64,000 nucleotides of DNA from NCBI RefSeq assembly GCF_003261635.1, contig NZ_QFXK01000027.1:62001-126000 (forward strand), given 5' to 3'. The position numbers were made by a program, and so were the translations under genes. Positions 51,601 to 60,467 of this stretch are shown here, piece after piece. The DNA is from Kribbella monticola. GTDB taxonomy: Bacteria; Actinomycetota; Actinomycetes; Propionibacteriales; Kribbellaceae. The first letter of the stretch is position 1, and every line of letters begins with the position of its first letter. The notes beneath the pieces were generated by a model. That model was not told the origin of the DNA. It made no database searches and saw only the letters and a list, made by a program, of their open reading frames with translations.

Positions 51601-54346
51601 TCGCGGGAGCCGTGTAGGAGATGTTGGCGCCGTTGGACGCACCGCCCGCGCCGTAGTTCTCGTCCCACGACTTGTTGATCGCGGCCTTGTAGGCGTGCTC
51701 GCCGGCGGGCAGCGTGTAGGTGCCCTTCCAGACCTTGTCCTTCGGGTCCAGGGTCAGCTGTGCCTGCGCGCAATCGGGTTGCCAGTCGCCGGTACAACCC
51801 ATCTCGCTGTTGTGGTCACCCGGCACGCTGACATTGGCCGGCTGGGTGACAGGCCCGGTACCGCCGCCACCGCCACCACCAGGTGCCGGTGCGTCGCCGA
51901 CGATCCCGTACGAACCCGAGACCGAGTAGTTGCCCGAGGCGTCCCGCAGTACGGCCCTGTACTCGAGCAGGGTCCCCTTCGGCAGTCCGCTGACGTCGTG
52001 GAAGACCCGGTACGGCGCGTTGTCGTCCGACCCGAGTCGCTGCCACGCCGTAGTACCGACTGGGCGGTAGCCGAACGTCACCGTCACAGGCGTGTTCTCC
52101 GGCACGGCGGCAGCGATCTCTGCGCGCCCACCAACGGACGCACCCGGCTCTGGCGAGCTCATGTAGATCGCGGGCGCCTTCGCGCGGTACGGCAGCGTCG
52201 TTGTGGCGCGGTAGACCGTGACGGACAACGGAGCCTGGGTTAGCAGCGTGCGGCCTTCGCGGTCGGTCTTGATCGTGGTCGTGCCGCCGTAGATCGGCTT
52301 GAACTTGCTGTCCTTCATGTACGTCGGAATGGTCGCCGACTTCGCAGTGGTCGCGTTGTTGGCCACCACGAGGTACTCCGTACGGTCCGCCCCGAAGCGG
52401 CTGAAGGCGTACAGCCCGCCCGCGTTTGACGAGTAGCGGTGCACCTGAGTCCCGTCGGCCAGAGCCGGGTACTGCGCGCGCAGCTTCTGCAGGCCCGCAA
52501 TGTGCTTGTACATAGGCGCATTGACGTCGAATCGGTCCTTGCTGCCGATCGTGGTCGTACCGGTGCCGTCGACAACCTCGTCGTCGGTGTAGTCGGCCGT
52601 CTTGGTGGCGAACATGTCCTGCCGCGCGTCCTTGTCACCACCCGCACCGGTGAAGCCCTGCTCGTCGCCGTAGTAGATCACCGGCTGCCCACGGGTCAGG
52701 AACATCAGCGAATGCGCCAGCTTGTCGCGGGCGAGCAACTCCTCGCTGTTCGCCCCGTTCTGCTTGAGGAACGTCCCGACCCGGCCCATGTCGTGGTTGC
52801 CCAGGAACGTCGGCAGTTGGTACGCGTTGGAGTCGGCGTCGGTGTAGTAGTCGTCGTTGGCGTAGAGGTCGCGCAACTGCGTACTCGGTTTGCCCTCGGC
52901 GAAGGCGACCGCGTTCTGCTGGAAGCCGAAGTCCAGCGTCGCCTGCAGCGCGCCCTTGGTCGTGTACGTCGACATGAACCTCGGATCGGCGTCGTAGACC
53001 TCACCGAACATGAAGAACTTCTTCGCGCCGCTCGTCTTCGCGGCGGCCAGGATCTGCGGCGAGAACTTCTGCCAGAACTCGATGTTGACGTGCTTGACGG
53101 TGTCGATCCGGAACCCGTCGATCCCGAACTCGGCCCAGGTCTTGTAGACGTCGATCATCCCGTCGCGGACCTTCGGCTGCTCGGTGAACAGGTCGTCCAG
53201 CCCGACGAAGTCGCCGTACTCGGCCGATTCACCGGCGAAGGTGGAGTCGCCGCGGTTGTGGTAGAGCGTCGGGTCGTTCAGCCAGGCCGGCACCTTGACG
53301 GTCTCGTCGGCCGGCGTCCGGAAGACCGGGACGTTCGGGAAGCTGACGTTCTTGTCCAGCGGCGGGAACGTGTCGCCGCCGGCGTAGGCCTTGTCGTCGA
53401 AGACGTTGCCGTTGGCATCCTTGTACGGGCTGGTGGACTTCGGGATGTAGCCGTACTGCCCGGACTGGTAGTCGATCACGTCGGCGGTGTGGTTGGTGAT
53501 GATGTCGAAGAAGACCTTCATCCCCTTGCCGTGCGCCAGCGTGATCAGCTTGCGCATGTCGGCGTTGGTGCCCAGATGCGGGTCGATCTGGGTGAAGTCG
53601 GTGATCCAATAACCGTGGTACCCGGCGCTCACGTTCGCGCCCGTGCCCTGCACCGGGCGGTTCTTGAACGACGGGGTCAGCCAGATGCTCGTCGTACCGA
53701 GTGACTTGATGTAGTCCAGCTTCTGCATCACACCGGCCAGGTCGCCGCCGTGGTAGAAGCCCTTGTCAGTTGGGTCGAGTCCAGTACTGAGCCGGTCGCC
53801 GGTCAGCCCACCCGCGTCGTTCGACTTGTCACCGTTGGCGAACCGGTCCGCCATCAGGAAGTAGAACCGCTCCTTGGTGAGGTCCTTGCGCAGGCTCGGG
53901 CTCGCCAGTGCCTTGTCGGCTGGCGTCAGCCCACCGGCGAGGTCGACCGGCTTCACTGTGACCAGGTGGGTGGTGTCGTCGTAGCTGAACTGCACCTTGG
54001 CCGGTCCCTCGAGCCGCAGCGGGATGTTCGCCCCGTTGAGTGTCCCGCCGGCGCCGTAGTTCTCGTCCCAGCTCCCGTTGACCGTCACCTTGTACTCGTA
54101 CGCCCCGGCAGGTACGTCGAACACCCGCCCGTACTGCGTACCCGTGCCCTTGGTGAGCTCACTCTCCGCACACGCCGGTTGCCAGTCGCCAGGACAGCCC
54201 AACTCACTCTGCAGCGACCCGGCGACCGTGATCACCCGATCCGCGACGACTTGAGCCGGCGCCGGTGTCGCAGTACCGAGCCCGACGACGACCAGCGCGG
54301 CCGCAGTCACCCCCGCTGTCAACCGATGAACGAGAGACCTACTCAT
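48617..54346 (-). CDS. Secreted alpha-amylase/type I pullulanase fusion
   Basis: 1909 residues from ATG at 54346 (GGAGGGG upstream), with a Sec signal peptide ending near PAPAQVVA. Order: X25-type module (SELGCPGDW, about 40-130); GH13 amylase with Asp in DGFRIDTVKHV (about 412), Glu in MFGEVYD (about 447) and NHDMGR (about 518); a beta domain; two more X25 modules (SEMGCTGDW, SELGCPGDW, about 836-1035); pullulanase N-terminal/CBM48-type region; a second GH13 with Asp in DGFRFDLMGHH (about 1498), Glu in LYGEGWNFG (about 1538) and DAHDNETLWD (about 1670). Both active sites look complete, so it should cut alpha-1,4 and alpha-1,6 bonds of starch or glycogen outside the cell. Confidence 0.93.
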   Translation of the reverse strand: MSRSLVHRLTAGVTAAALVVVGLGTATPAPAQVVADRVITVAGSLQSELGCPGDWQPACAESELTKGTGTQYGRVFDVPAGAYEYKVTVNGSWDENYGAGGTLNGANIPLRLEGPAKVQFSYDDTTHLVTVKPVDLAGGLTPADKALASPSLRKDLTKERFYFLMADRFANGDKSNDAGGLTGDRLSTGLDPTDKGFYHGGDLAGVMQKLDYIKSLGTTSIWLTPSFKNRPVQGTGANVSAGYHGYWITDFTQIDPHLGTNADMRKLITLAHGKGMKVFFDIITNHTADVIDYQSGQYGYIPKSTSPYKDANGNVFDDKAYAGGDTFPPLDKNVSFPNVPVFRTPADETVKVPAWLNDPTLYHNRGDSTFAGESAEYGDFVGLDDLFTEQPKVRDGMIDVYKTWAEFGIDGFRIDTVKHVNIEFWQKFSPQILAAAKTSGAKKFFMFGEVYDADPRFMSTYTTKGALQATLDFGFQQNAVAFAEGKPSTQLRDLYANDDYYTDADSNAYQLPTFLGNHDMGRVGTFLKQNGANSEELLARDKLAHSLMFLTRGQPVIYYGDEQGFTGAGGDKDARQDMFATKTADYTDDEVVDGTGTTTIGSKDRFDVNAPMYKHIAGLQKLRAQYPALADGTQVHRYSSNAGGLYAFSRFGADRTEYLVVANNATTAKSATIPTYMKDSKFKPIYGGTTTIKTDREGRTLLTQAPLSVTVYRATTTLPYRAKAPAIYMSSPEPGASVGGRAEIAAAVPENTPVTVTFGYRPVGTTAWQRLGSDDNAPYRVFHDVSGLPKGTLLEYRAVLRDASGNYSVSGSYGIVGDAPAPGGGGGGGTGPVTQPANVSVPGDHNSEMGCTGDWQPDCAQAQLTLDPKDKVWKGTYTLPAGEHAYKAAINKSWDENYGAGGASNGANISYTAPATPMTFYYEHGRHFVTSSAEGPIITVPGSFQSELGCPGDWAPDCMRPWLTDQDGDGTYTWSTTEIGAGSYEAKVAHNLSFDENYGAGGAPNGANIPITVPGDGLVVTFNYVLATHVLTVTTSKPGAQPDLKQAKAYWVGRDLLAVPAVAHPERSRWRLHWSLTGSLAVDADDIGGSSVGLRVDPAGLPAAVLAKFPKLAGYTALRMDHADAAKILKGQLGLAQYDDAGRLLDATGVQIPGVLDDLYGGSAAGRSYGVTWRGGVPRFTLWAPTAQSVVLLVGSQRVPMKANSDGSWSVEGRRSWENALYRFEVKVFAPTTGKVETNVVTDPYSVALTTDSTYSVAVDLDSSAGKPALWSRTPSPKLARGVDSTIYELHVRDFSISDPTVPAPHRGTYLAFADEGNGTKHLRALAAAGLNTVHLLPTFDIASIPESAHSDPACDLKSYAPDSEQQQACVTAVAATDGFNWGYDPYHWLAPEGSYATAAARDGLARVAEFRTMVGGLHKSGLRVVLDQVYNHTPAAGQAPTSVLDKVVPGYYQRLNAVGGVENSTCCSNVATEHTMAEKIMVDSTVSWAKNYRVDGFRFDLMGHHSKANLLKVRAALDKLTLAHDGVDGKKIYLYGEGWNFGEVADNALFVQASQGNLGGTGIGTFSDRMRDAVRGGGPFDDDPRVQGFGSGAASDPNGAAVNGTPAEQAKRLAHDTDLVQLGLAGNLRSFTFHSADGGAVVRGDGVDYNGSPAGYADQPDEVISYVDAHDNETLWDSLTYKLPAALPMADRVRMNTLSLATTALAQTPSFWHAGADLLRSKSLDRNSYNSGDWFNTLDWTGADNGFGHGLPPKADNEAKWPFMKPLLGNPALKPSAADVATASAAAADLLKLRFSTPLFRLGSADLINQKVSFPLSGTPAAVAGVVTMHIDDTTGPNIDPSLKGALVIFNTTGSAVSQQLADLKGESLTLSPIQAIGSDSVVKQTTWTTATGTATVPARTVAVLLQH

Positions 54347-54454
54347 GACGGGACCCCTCCCCAAGACAGGACAATCTGCCCGGACGCTAACCCCGCCTCC
54401 CGCCGTGGGGAACGCCTCAAAGGTCGCGTTCAGGTAACGGCCGAACCTTGGTGG

Positions 54455-55192
54455 TCAGCCGACCAGGGCGGGGAGGGTGGTTTCGATGGGGGTGGTGAGG
54501 GTGGCGGTGGCTTCCTCGGCGTACGGGGTGGGGGTGGCGTTGAGGATGACGAGGGGGGTGCCGGACTGGAGGGCGAGGTCGCAGAGGCCGGCGGCTGGGT
54601 AGACCTGGAGGGAGGTGCCGATGGCGAGGAAGAGGTCGGCGGATTGGGTGGCGGCGACGGCTGCCTCGAGGACTTGCTCGTCGAGGGACTGGCCGAAGGA
54701 GACCGTCGCCGACTTGAGGATGCCGCCGCAGATCTCGCAGGCCGGGTCCTCGTCGCCTGCGGAGAGCCGGGGGAGGACTTCGTCCATCGGCATGCGACGT
54801 GCGCAGGACAGGCAGTCGACGAAGCGGACGGTGCCGTGCAACTCGTGCACCAGGGCGGGGGACGAACCGGCCTTCTGGTGCAGGCCGTCGATGTTCTGGG
54901 TTGCGATTCCGGTCAGTCGGCCCTGCTTTTCCAACTCGACCAGGGCGAGATGACCCGGGTTCGGCTCGGCGGTCCACATCGGCGCGGCGAGGCGGAACTT
55001 CCACGCCTCCACCCGGACCGCCGGCGAAGCGACGTACTCGTCGATGTCGAACATCACGCTCGCCGCGGGGTTCTTGGTCCACAACCCCTGCGGCCCGCGG
55101 AAGTCCGGGATGCCGGAGGCGGTGGAGATCCCGGCCCCGGTCAGTACGGCGATCCGCTCGGCCTTCGCGACGAGTTCCTCGGCAGTGGTCAC
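54455..55192 (-). CDS. Sir2-family NAD-dependent protein deacylase
   Basis: 245 residues from GTG at 55192, chosen for the GTGA overlap with the preceding stop and GGAGGC just upstream. All sirtuin motifs are present: GAGISTASGIPDFRG, TQNIDGLHQKAG, catalytic His in HELHGTV, and a zinc site CLSC...CEIC. It removes acetyl or other acyl groups from lysines using NAD. The upstream coupled gene is a GNAT acetyltransferase, a possible acetylation/deacetylation pair. Confidence 0.94.
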   Translation of the reverse strand: MTTAEELVAKAERIAVLTGAGISTASGIPDFRGPQGLWTKNPAASVMFDIDEYVASPAVRVEAWKFRLAAPMWTAEPNPGHLALVELEKQGRLTGIATQNIDGLHQKAGSSPALVHELHGTVRFVDCLSCARRMPMDEVLPRLSAGDEDPACEICGGILKSATVSFGQSLDEQVLEAAVAATQSADLFLAIGTSLQVYPAAGLCDLALQSGTPLVILNATPTPYAEEATATLTTPIETTLPALVG

Positions 55193-55749
55193 GCCTCCGA
55201 AAGTACTGCCTTCCACTCGGGCGCCAGCACCGACATCACGATCGAGTCGAACCACTCGCCGTCCCAGCGCAGCGCGTCCCGGCGTACCCCTTCGACGACG
55301 AAACCCGCCTTCTCGTAGGCCCGCCGCGCGCGCGAATTGAAGGAGTAGACGCCGAGCTCGATCCGGTGCAGCCCGAGGACCTCGATCCCGTACCCGACGA
55401 TCAGCCGGGTCGCCTCGGTACCCAGTCCACGCCCCTGGCCACCAGGCCCGATCAGGATCCGGAAGTTGCAGGACTCGTTGTCCGGATCCCACTCGTTCAG
55501 GACGGCCTCGCCGACGGTCTCACCGGTCGCCTTGTCCACGATCGCCAGGTCGAGCCGGTCGGTCTGGTCCTTGCGGGTCCGCATCCACTGCCGAGCCCGC
55601 TCCTCGGCGATCTCGCCGTGGCTGCCGGTCAGCCGGCCCACCTCCGGGTCGTCCGTCGCGGCTCTCAAAGCGTCGTAGTCGTCCTCGTCCAAGGGCCGCA
55701 GTACGACCAGATCGCCGGTCAGGGTCGGCTTCACCGAGAAGTCAGTCAC
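55189..55749 (-). CDS. GNAT N-acetyltransferase (RimJ/RimL type)
   Basis: 186 residues. LVVLRPLDEDDYDALRAATD at the start, the acetyl-CoA loop IGPGGQGRGLGTEATRLIVG, and GLHRIELGVYSFNSRARRAY with GFVVEGVRRDALRWDGEW at the end, all standard for ribosomal-protein-type acetyltransferases. Overlaps the sirtuin start by 4 bases. Substrate unknown. Confidence 0.9.
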   Translation of the reverse strand: MTDFSVKPTLTGDLVVLRPLDEDDYDALRAATDDPEVGRLTGSHGEIAEERARQWMRTRKDQTDRLDLAIVDKATGETVGEAVLNEWDPDNESCNFRILIGPGGQGRGLGTEATRLIVGYGIEVLGLHRIELGVYSFNSRARRAYEKAGFVVEGVRRDALRWDGEWFDSIVMSVLAPEWKAVLSEA

Positions 55750-55792
55750 ACACCGCAGTGTTCCAATGGGCTCGTAGCGGTCGCCAACGGAT

Positions 55793-55999
55793 TTAGCTGA
55801 CGCGGCGTACGACGTACTGCTCGTTCTCGGCGGAGACCAGCTCCTGGGAGCGCATCCGGCACCAGGCGGGGATGTCGGTGGCGGCTGCCGGGTCGTCGGC
55901 GAGGACGGTGATCGTGTCGCCGATCGCCACCTTCGAGATGGTCTGGGCGAGTTTGATCACGGGGAGTGGGCAGAGCATGCCGCGGCAGTCGAGCGTCAC
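55793..55999 (-). CDS. TusA/SirA-family sulfur carrier protein
   Basis: 68 residues from GTG at 55999, which overlaps the cysteine desulfurase stop as GTGA. The sulfur-binding motif LDCRGMLCPLPVIKLAQ (CPxP) is at the N-terminus, followed by the usual VAIGDTITVLADDPAA strand and an AWCRMRSQELV segment. It probably accepts persulfide sulfur from the coupled desulfurase and passes it to thio-modification or cofactor pathways. Confidence 0.9.
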   Translation of the reverse strand: MTLDCRGMLCPLPVIKLAQTISKVAIGDTITVLADDPAAATDIPAWCRMRSQELVSAENEQYVVRRVS

Positions 56000-57135
56000 A
56001 TGCCCACCTCGGCCCGGATCCGCCGGACGAGGCCCGGAAGGACCGTCGCGAAGCGGTCCACCTCGTCGTGCGTGCTGGTGCGGCCGAGCGAGACGCGGAT
56101 GTTGCCGTGCGTGAGTACTCCCATCGCGGCCAGCACGTGCGACGGGCGCAGCGTGCTCGAAGTACAGGCTGAGCCGCTCGACACGGCGAAGCCTTCAGCA
56201 TCGAGAGCGGTCACCAGCGCCTCGCCGTCGACGTACAGGCAGGAGAACGTCAGTACGTGGGGGAGCCGGTCCTCAGGATCGCCGACCACCTCCACGTCGG
56301 CGATGTCGTTCGCGATCCGCTGCCGCAGCTCGTCGATCCAGGCGCGGTGCAGCTTGTCGAGCTCATCGGCCTCGGTCAGCCGGGCCTGCAGCGCAGCAGC
56401 CGCGGCGAGGATCTCCGGAACGTTCGGATGCCCAGGGGACAGTCCGTCCTCCCTCTCATCCACAGGCCACGTCGGTGCGAGCCGCGTACCTTTCCGTACT
56501 GCGAGCAGCCCGACGCCTGCCGGTCCACCCCACTTGTGCGCACTGGCCGTCAACGCCGACCAACCGCCCGGTACTACGTCGTGCCCGATGGAGGCGGCTC
56601 CGTCGACGAACAAGGGCACACCGGCTTCGGCGCAAACCTCAGCAGCCCAGGCGATCGGCTGGCGCGTCCCGACCTCGTGGTTCGCCGACTGCAGCGCAGC
56701 AACAGCAACCCCGGGCTTGGCCACCTCGGCAGCGAAGGCGTCCCGATCGATCCGGCCGAGCGGATCCACGCCCACCTCCACCGCAGTACCAGCGGCCGCA
56801 GCAGCATGCAGCACTGCGGAATGCTCGACGGCCGAGTGAACGACGGTGGACCCCACTCGGCGCCTGGCGCCGGCTACAGCGGCCAAGCCGGCGTGGATCG
56901 CAGCTGTGCCCGATGTGGTCAGGTACAGCTCGTCCGGTCGCACACCGACACCCTCTGCGAGCACCGCGCGGGCGTTGTCCAGCAGCAGTCTGGCGGTCCG
57001 TCCTTCGTGATGCAGCCGGGCTGGATCCGCCCAGCCCGAATCCACTGCCGACAGCAACATTTCCCGGGCCGCCGGATGCAGCGGTTCGGACGACGCGGCA
57101 TCTAAATACGCACGCTGGATCCCAGGCTCGGTCAC
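55996..57135 (-). CDS. Cysteine desulfurase (NifS/IscS-like, class V aminotransferase)
   Basis: 379 residues. The PLP lysine is in TASAHKWGGPAG and the reactive cysteine in SSGSACTSSTLRPSHVLAAM. The N-terminus (RAYLDAASSEPLHPAAREML) matches the NifS start pattern with Ala-Ser replacing the usual NAAT. It removes sulfur from cysteine to give alanine and a protein persulfide. Translationally coupled to the TusA-like gene and divergent from ctaC. No isc scaffold gene is next to it, so a role in sulfur transfer rather than cluster assembly is likely. Confidence 0.9.
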   Translation of the reverse strand: MTEPGIQRAYLDAASSEPLHPAAREMLLSAVDSGWADPARLHHEGRTARLLLDNARAVLAEGVGVRPDELYLTTSGTAAIHAGLAAVAGARRRVGSTVVHSAVEHSAVLHAAAAAGTAVEVGVDPLGRIDRDAFAAEVAKPGVAVAALQSANHEVGTRQPIAWAAEVCAEAGVPLFVDGAASIGHDVVPGGWSALTASAHKWGGPAGVGLLAVRKGTRLAPTWPVDEREDGLSPGHPNVPEILAAAAALQARLTEADELDKLHRAWIDELRQRIANDIADVEVVGDPEDRLPHVLTFSCLYVDGEALVTALDAEGFAVSSGSACTSSTLRPSHVLAAMGVLTHGNIRVSLGRTSTHDEVDRFATVLPGLVRRIRAEVGM

Positions 57136-57229
57136 ACGGGAAACGCTAAGCCCTACCTATGCGCAGAAGCGTCAGAGGTGTCCAGTAGTGTTCTGTCGTC
57201 AGTCTCACCTGGGAAGGGAAAGGCGCCCC

Positions 57230-58129
57230 GTGGGTTCGAACGGCACGCCCGGAGTCGAGCGCGCAGCTGGTCTGGAGAAGACCGCGGCCGCCGCACGTCC
57301 GGCGAAGCGACGCTTGCTGGTTCCGGCGGCGGTAGTGGTCGGCACGTTGCTGCTGACCGGCTGCTCGTCGCAGACCAACGAGCAGTGGAAGCGACTCGGC
57401 CTGCCCGAGGGCGCTTCGGACCGGACCGAGGCGATGAAGAGCCTCTGGATCGGCGCCTGGATCGCCGCCCTCATCATCGGTGTGATGGTGTGGGGCCTGA
57501 TCCTCTTTGCGGTCGTCCGCTATCGCAAGCGCAACGAAGACGCGCCCCGGCAGACGCGGTACAACCTGCCGCTCGAGGTGCTGTACACACTCGCCCCGTT
57601 CGCCATCATCGGTGTGCTGTTCTTCTACACCGTCGAGCACGGCAACGAGATCACGAAGATGTCCGACAACCCGTCGCACACCATCAACGTGGTCGGCCAG
57701 CAATGGCAGTGGACCTTCAACTACAAGGACACGGTCGACGGTCAGCAGGGCGTCTGGGAGACCGGCACCCTCGACAAGCCGGCCGAGCTGTGGCTGCCGC
57801 AGGGCGAGTCGGTGCACTTCGACCTGACCTCGCCGGACGTCATCCACTCCTTCTGGGTGCCTTCGTTCTACTTCAAGCTGGACGTCATCCCGGGCCGCAC
57901 CAACAAGCTCGAGCTGACCCCGACCAAGACCGGCACCTTCGCGGGTAAGTGCGCGGAGCTGTGTGGTCTCTACCACAGCCGGATGGTGTTCACCGTCAAG
58001 GTGGTCACGCCCGATGAGTACAAGGCGCACCTGGAAGACCTGGCCCGCCGCGGCCAGACCGGCGCCGCGACCGGTGGCCAGGACGCGACCACCATTCCGG
58101 GCCACCCGGGCAAGGAGGGCGAGAAGTGA
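57230..58129 (+). CDS. ctaC: Cytochrome c oxidase subunit II
   Basis: 299 residues from GTG at 57230 (GGGAAGGGAAAGG upstream). A lipobox LLTGC (Cys45) predicts a lipoprotein N-terminus, then two membrane helices (about 70-95 and 115-135). The periplasmic cupredoxin domain carries the CuA ligands: HSFWVPSF and [21 protein letters not shown] is the aromatic electron-entry patch. It accepts electrons from the cytochrome bcc complex in actinobacterial respiration. Overlaps ctaD by 4 bases (GTGA). Confidence 0.96.
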   Translation: MGSNGTPGVERAAGLEKTAAAARPAKRRLLVPAAVVVGTLLLTGCSSQTNEQWKRLGLPEGASDRTEAMKSLWIGAWIAALIIGVMVWGLILFAVVRYRKRNEDAPRQTRYNLPLEVLYTLAPFAIIGVLFFYTVEHGNEITKMSDNPSHTINVVGQQWQWTFNYKDTVDGQQGVWETGTLDKPAELWLPQGESVHFDLTSPDVIHSFWVPSFYFKLDVIPGRTNKLELTPTKTGTFAGKCAELCGLYHSRMVFTVKVVTPDEYKAHLEDLARRGQTGAATGGQDATTIPGHPGKEGEK

Positions 58130-59892
58130 CCGACTTCGCCGAGCGCACAGGCGGCATCGCGGCGACCGCGGTCCTGCCGCGCCGACGGACCAAGGGCCAG
58201 ATCGCGGTCAAGTGGCTGACCACCACCGACCACAAGCTGATCGGCCACCTCTACCTGATCACCTCGTTCATCTTCTTCCTGATCGGCGGCGTGATGGCGC
58301 TGCTGATCCGCGCCGAGCTGGCCAAGCCGGGGCTGCAGATCGTGAACGAAGAGGTCTACAACCAGCTCTTCACCATGCACGGCACGATCATGCTGCTGCT
58401 GTTCGCGACGCCGCTGTTCGTCGGCTTCGCGAACGTGATCATGCCGGTCCAGATCGGCGCCCCCGACGTCGCGTTCCCGCGACTCAACATGTTCAGCTTC
58501 TGGCTGTTCCTCTTCGGCGGACTCATCACGCTGTCCGGCTTCTTCACTCCCGGTGGCGCGGCCGACTTCGGCTGGTTCGCCTACGCCCCGCTGTCCAACG
58601 CGGTCCGCTCGCCGGGCATCGGCGGTGACCTGTGGATCATGGGTCTGTGGATGGCCGGTCTGGGCACGATCCTCGGTGCGGTCAACTTCGTCACCACCGT
58701 GATCACCATGCGTGCGCCCGGTATGACGATGTTCCGGATGCCGATCTTCACCTGGAACATCCTGGTGACGTCGATCCTCGTACTGATCGCCTTCCCGATC
58801 CTGGCCGGCGCGCTGCTGATGCTGGAGGCGGATCGAGCCTTGGGGGCTCACGTCTTCGACGCGGCCAACGGCGGTCCACTGCTGTGGCAGCACTTGTTCT
58901 GGTTCTTCGGGCATCCCGAGGTCTACATCATCGCGCTGCCGTTCTTCGGCATCATCACCGAGATCCTGCCGGTGTTCAGCCGCAAGCCCGTCTTCGGCTA
59001 CATCGGCCTGGTCGGCGCGACCCTGTGGATCGCGGTCCTCTCGGTGGCGGTGTGGGCGCACCACATGTTCGTCACCGGCGCGGTGAACCTGCCGTTCTTC
59101 TCCTTCATGACGTTCTTGATCGCGGTGCCGACCGGGGTGAAGTTCTTCAACTGGATAGGGACGATGTGGGGCGGGTCGGTGTCGTTCGACACCCCGATGC
59201 TCTGGTCGATCGGCTTCCTGACGACCTTCCTCTTCGGCGGTCTCACCGGCGTCATCCTGGCCTCACCGGCCCTGGACTACCAGCTGTCCGACTCGTACTT
59301 CGTGGTCGCGCACTTCCACTACGTCGTGTTCGGCACGGTGGTGTTCGCGATGTTCGCGGGCTTCTACTTCTGGTGGCCGAAGATGACCGACGAGAAGCTC
59401 GGCAAGCTGCACTTCTGGCTGCTGTTCATCGGCTTCCACACGACGTTCCTGGTGCAGCACTGGCTCGGCGTCGAGGGGATGCCGCGGCGCTACGCGTCGT
59501 ACGGGGCCAATGAAGGCTTCACCACGCTGAACGAGGTGTCCAGCGTCGGTGCGTTCATCCTGGGCCTGTCGATGCTGCCGTTCTTCTACAACGTCTACAA
59601 GTCGCGGAAGGCGCCTCTGGTCGGTGTCGACGACCCGTGGGGCTGGGGCCGGTCGCTGGAGTGGGCGACCAGTTCGCCGCCTCCGCGGCACAACTTCCTG
59701 CAGTTGCCGCGGATCCGGTCCGAGAGCCCCGCTTTCGACCTGCACCACCCAGAGATCGCGATGGCGGAGTACGGCGATTCCGGCGCGCCCCGCGACAACC
59801 TGCTCGACGCCGGCGAGGACCAGGGCCGCGTCGAGAACCTTGAACGCAACATCAGCGCCGGTACCGGCGTGGACGGGGAGGGCAAGGCATGA
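58126..59892 (+). CDS. ctaD: Cytochrome c oxidase subunit I
   Basis: 588 residues, GTG start overlapping ctaC. Twelve membrane helices with haem and CuB ligands: [30 protein letters not shown] (His-Tyr cross-link site), WAHHMFVTG and [14 protein letters not shown] (haem a3 and a ligands). It reduces oxygen to water and pumps protons. A hydrophilic tail of about 50 residues follows the last helix. Coupled to ctaF by an ATGA overlap. Confidence 0.97.
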   Translation: MTDFAERTGGIAATAVLPRRRTKGQIAVKWLTTTDHKLIGHLYLITSFIFFLIGGVMALLIRAELAKPGLQIVNEEVYNQLFTMHGTIMLLLFATPLFVGFANVIMPVQIGAPDVAFPRLNMFSFWLFLFGGLITLSGFFTPGGAADFGWFAYAPLSNAVRSPGIGGDLWIMGLWMAGLGTILGAVNFVTTVITMRAPGMTMFRMPIFTWNILVTSILVLIAFPILAGALLMLEADRALGAHVFDAANGGPLLWQHLFWFFGHPEVYIIALPFFGIITEILPVFSRKPVFGYIGLVGATLWIAVLSVAVWAHHMFVTGAVNLPFFSFMTFLIAVPTGVKFFNWIGTMWGGSVSFDTPMLWSIGFLTTFLFGGLTGVILASPALDYQLSDSYFVVAHFHYVVFGTVVFAMFAGFYFWWPKMTDEKLGKLHFWLLFIGFHTTFLVQHWLGVEGMPRRYASYGANEGFTTLNEVSSVGAFILGLSMLPFFYNVYKSRKAPLVGVDDPWGWGRSLEWATSSPPPRHNFLQLPRIRSESPAFDLHHPEIAMAEYGDSGAPRDNLLDAGEDQGRVENLERNISAGTGVDGEGKA

Positions 59893-60284
59893 AGGCTGAG
59901 GCCTGGGTCTTCGGCATCCTGACGGTGTTCGTCCTCATCGTCACGCCGATCTACTGGCTCATGTCGGAGGACCCGACCGGCACCACCGCCCTGGTGATGA
60001 CGTTCTTCCTCTCCCTGCTGGTGGCGTTCTACCTCAGCGTGACCGGGCGCCGGATGGACGCCCGGCCGGAGGACCGCAAGGAAGCCGAGATCGTGGAAGG
60101 CGCCGGCGAGCTCGGCTTCTTCCCGCCGTACTCCTGGTGGCCGCTGTACTGCGCCGGCACGCTGGCGATCGTCGTCCTCGGCATCGTGTTCGGCTGGTGG
60201 CTGTTCATCGTCGGCTGCGGTCTCGGCATCGTCACGCTGTCGGGCTTCATCTTCGAGTACTACCGCGGGGACCACGCGCACTGA
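59889..60284 (+). CDS. ctaF: Cytochrome c oxidase subunit IV (actinobacterial type)
   Basis: 131 residues with four predicted membrane helices, starting [40 protein letters not shown] and [14 protein letters not shown] are characteristic of the actinobacterial subunit. Third gene of the ctaC-ctaD-ctaF operon. A triplicated GGTGCGCCG lies just after the stop. Confidence 0.93.
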   Translation: MKAEAWVFGILTVFVLIVTPIYWLMSEDPTGTTALVMTFFLSLLVAFYLSVTGRRMDARPEDRKEAEIVEGAGELGFFPPYSWWPLYCAGTLAIVVLGIVFGWWLFIVGCGLGIVTLSGFIFEYYRGDHAH

Positions 60285-60467
60285 GCGTGCGCCGGTGCGC
60301 CGGTGCGCCGCAATTTCATAGAAAACCGAACCAAACCGTTCTGCACAACGTCACCAGTACAGCGGGCCGTGGGGGCCTCGCCGTGCTGGTGACGTGCAGT
60401 GCGTGGGTAGGACCGCCGGGCAAGCTACCCTTGCCCGGCGGGAATTTCGTTGACAGGGGAGTTCAGG

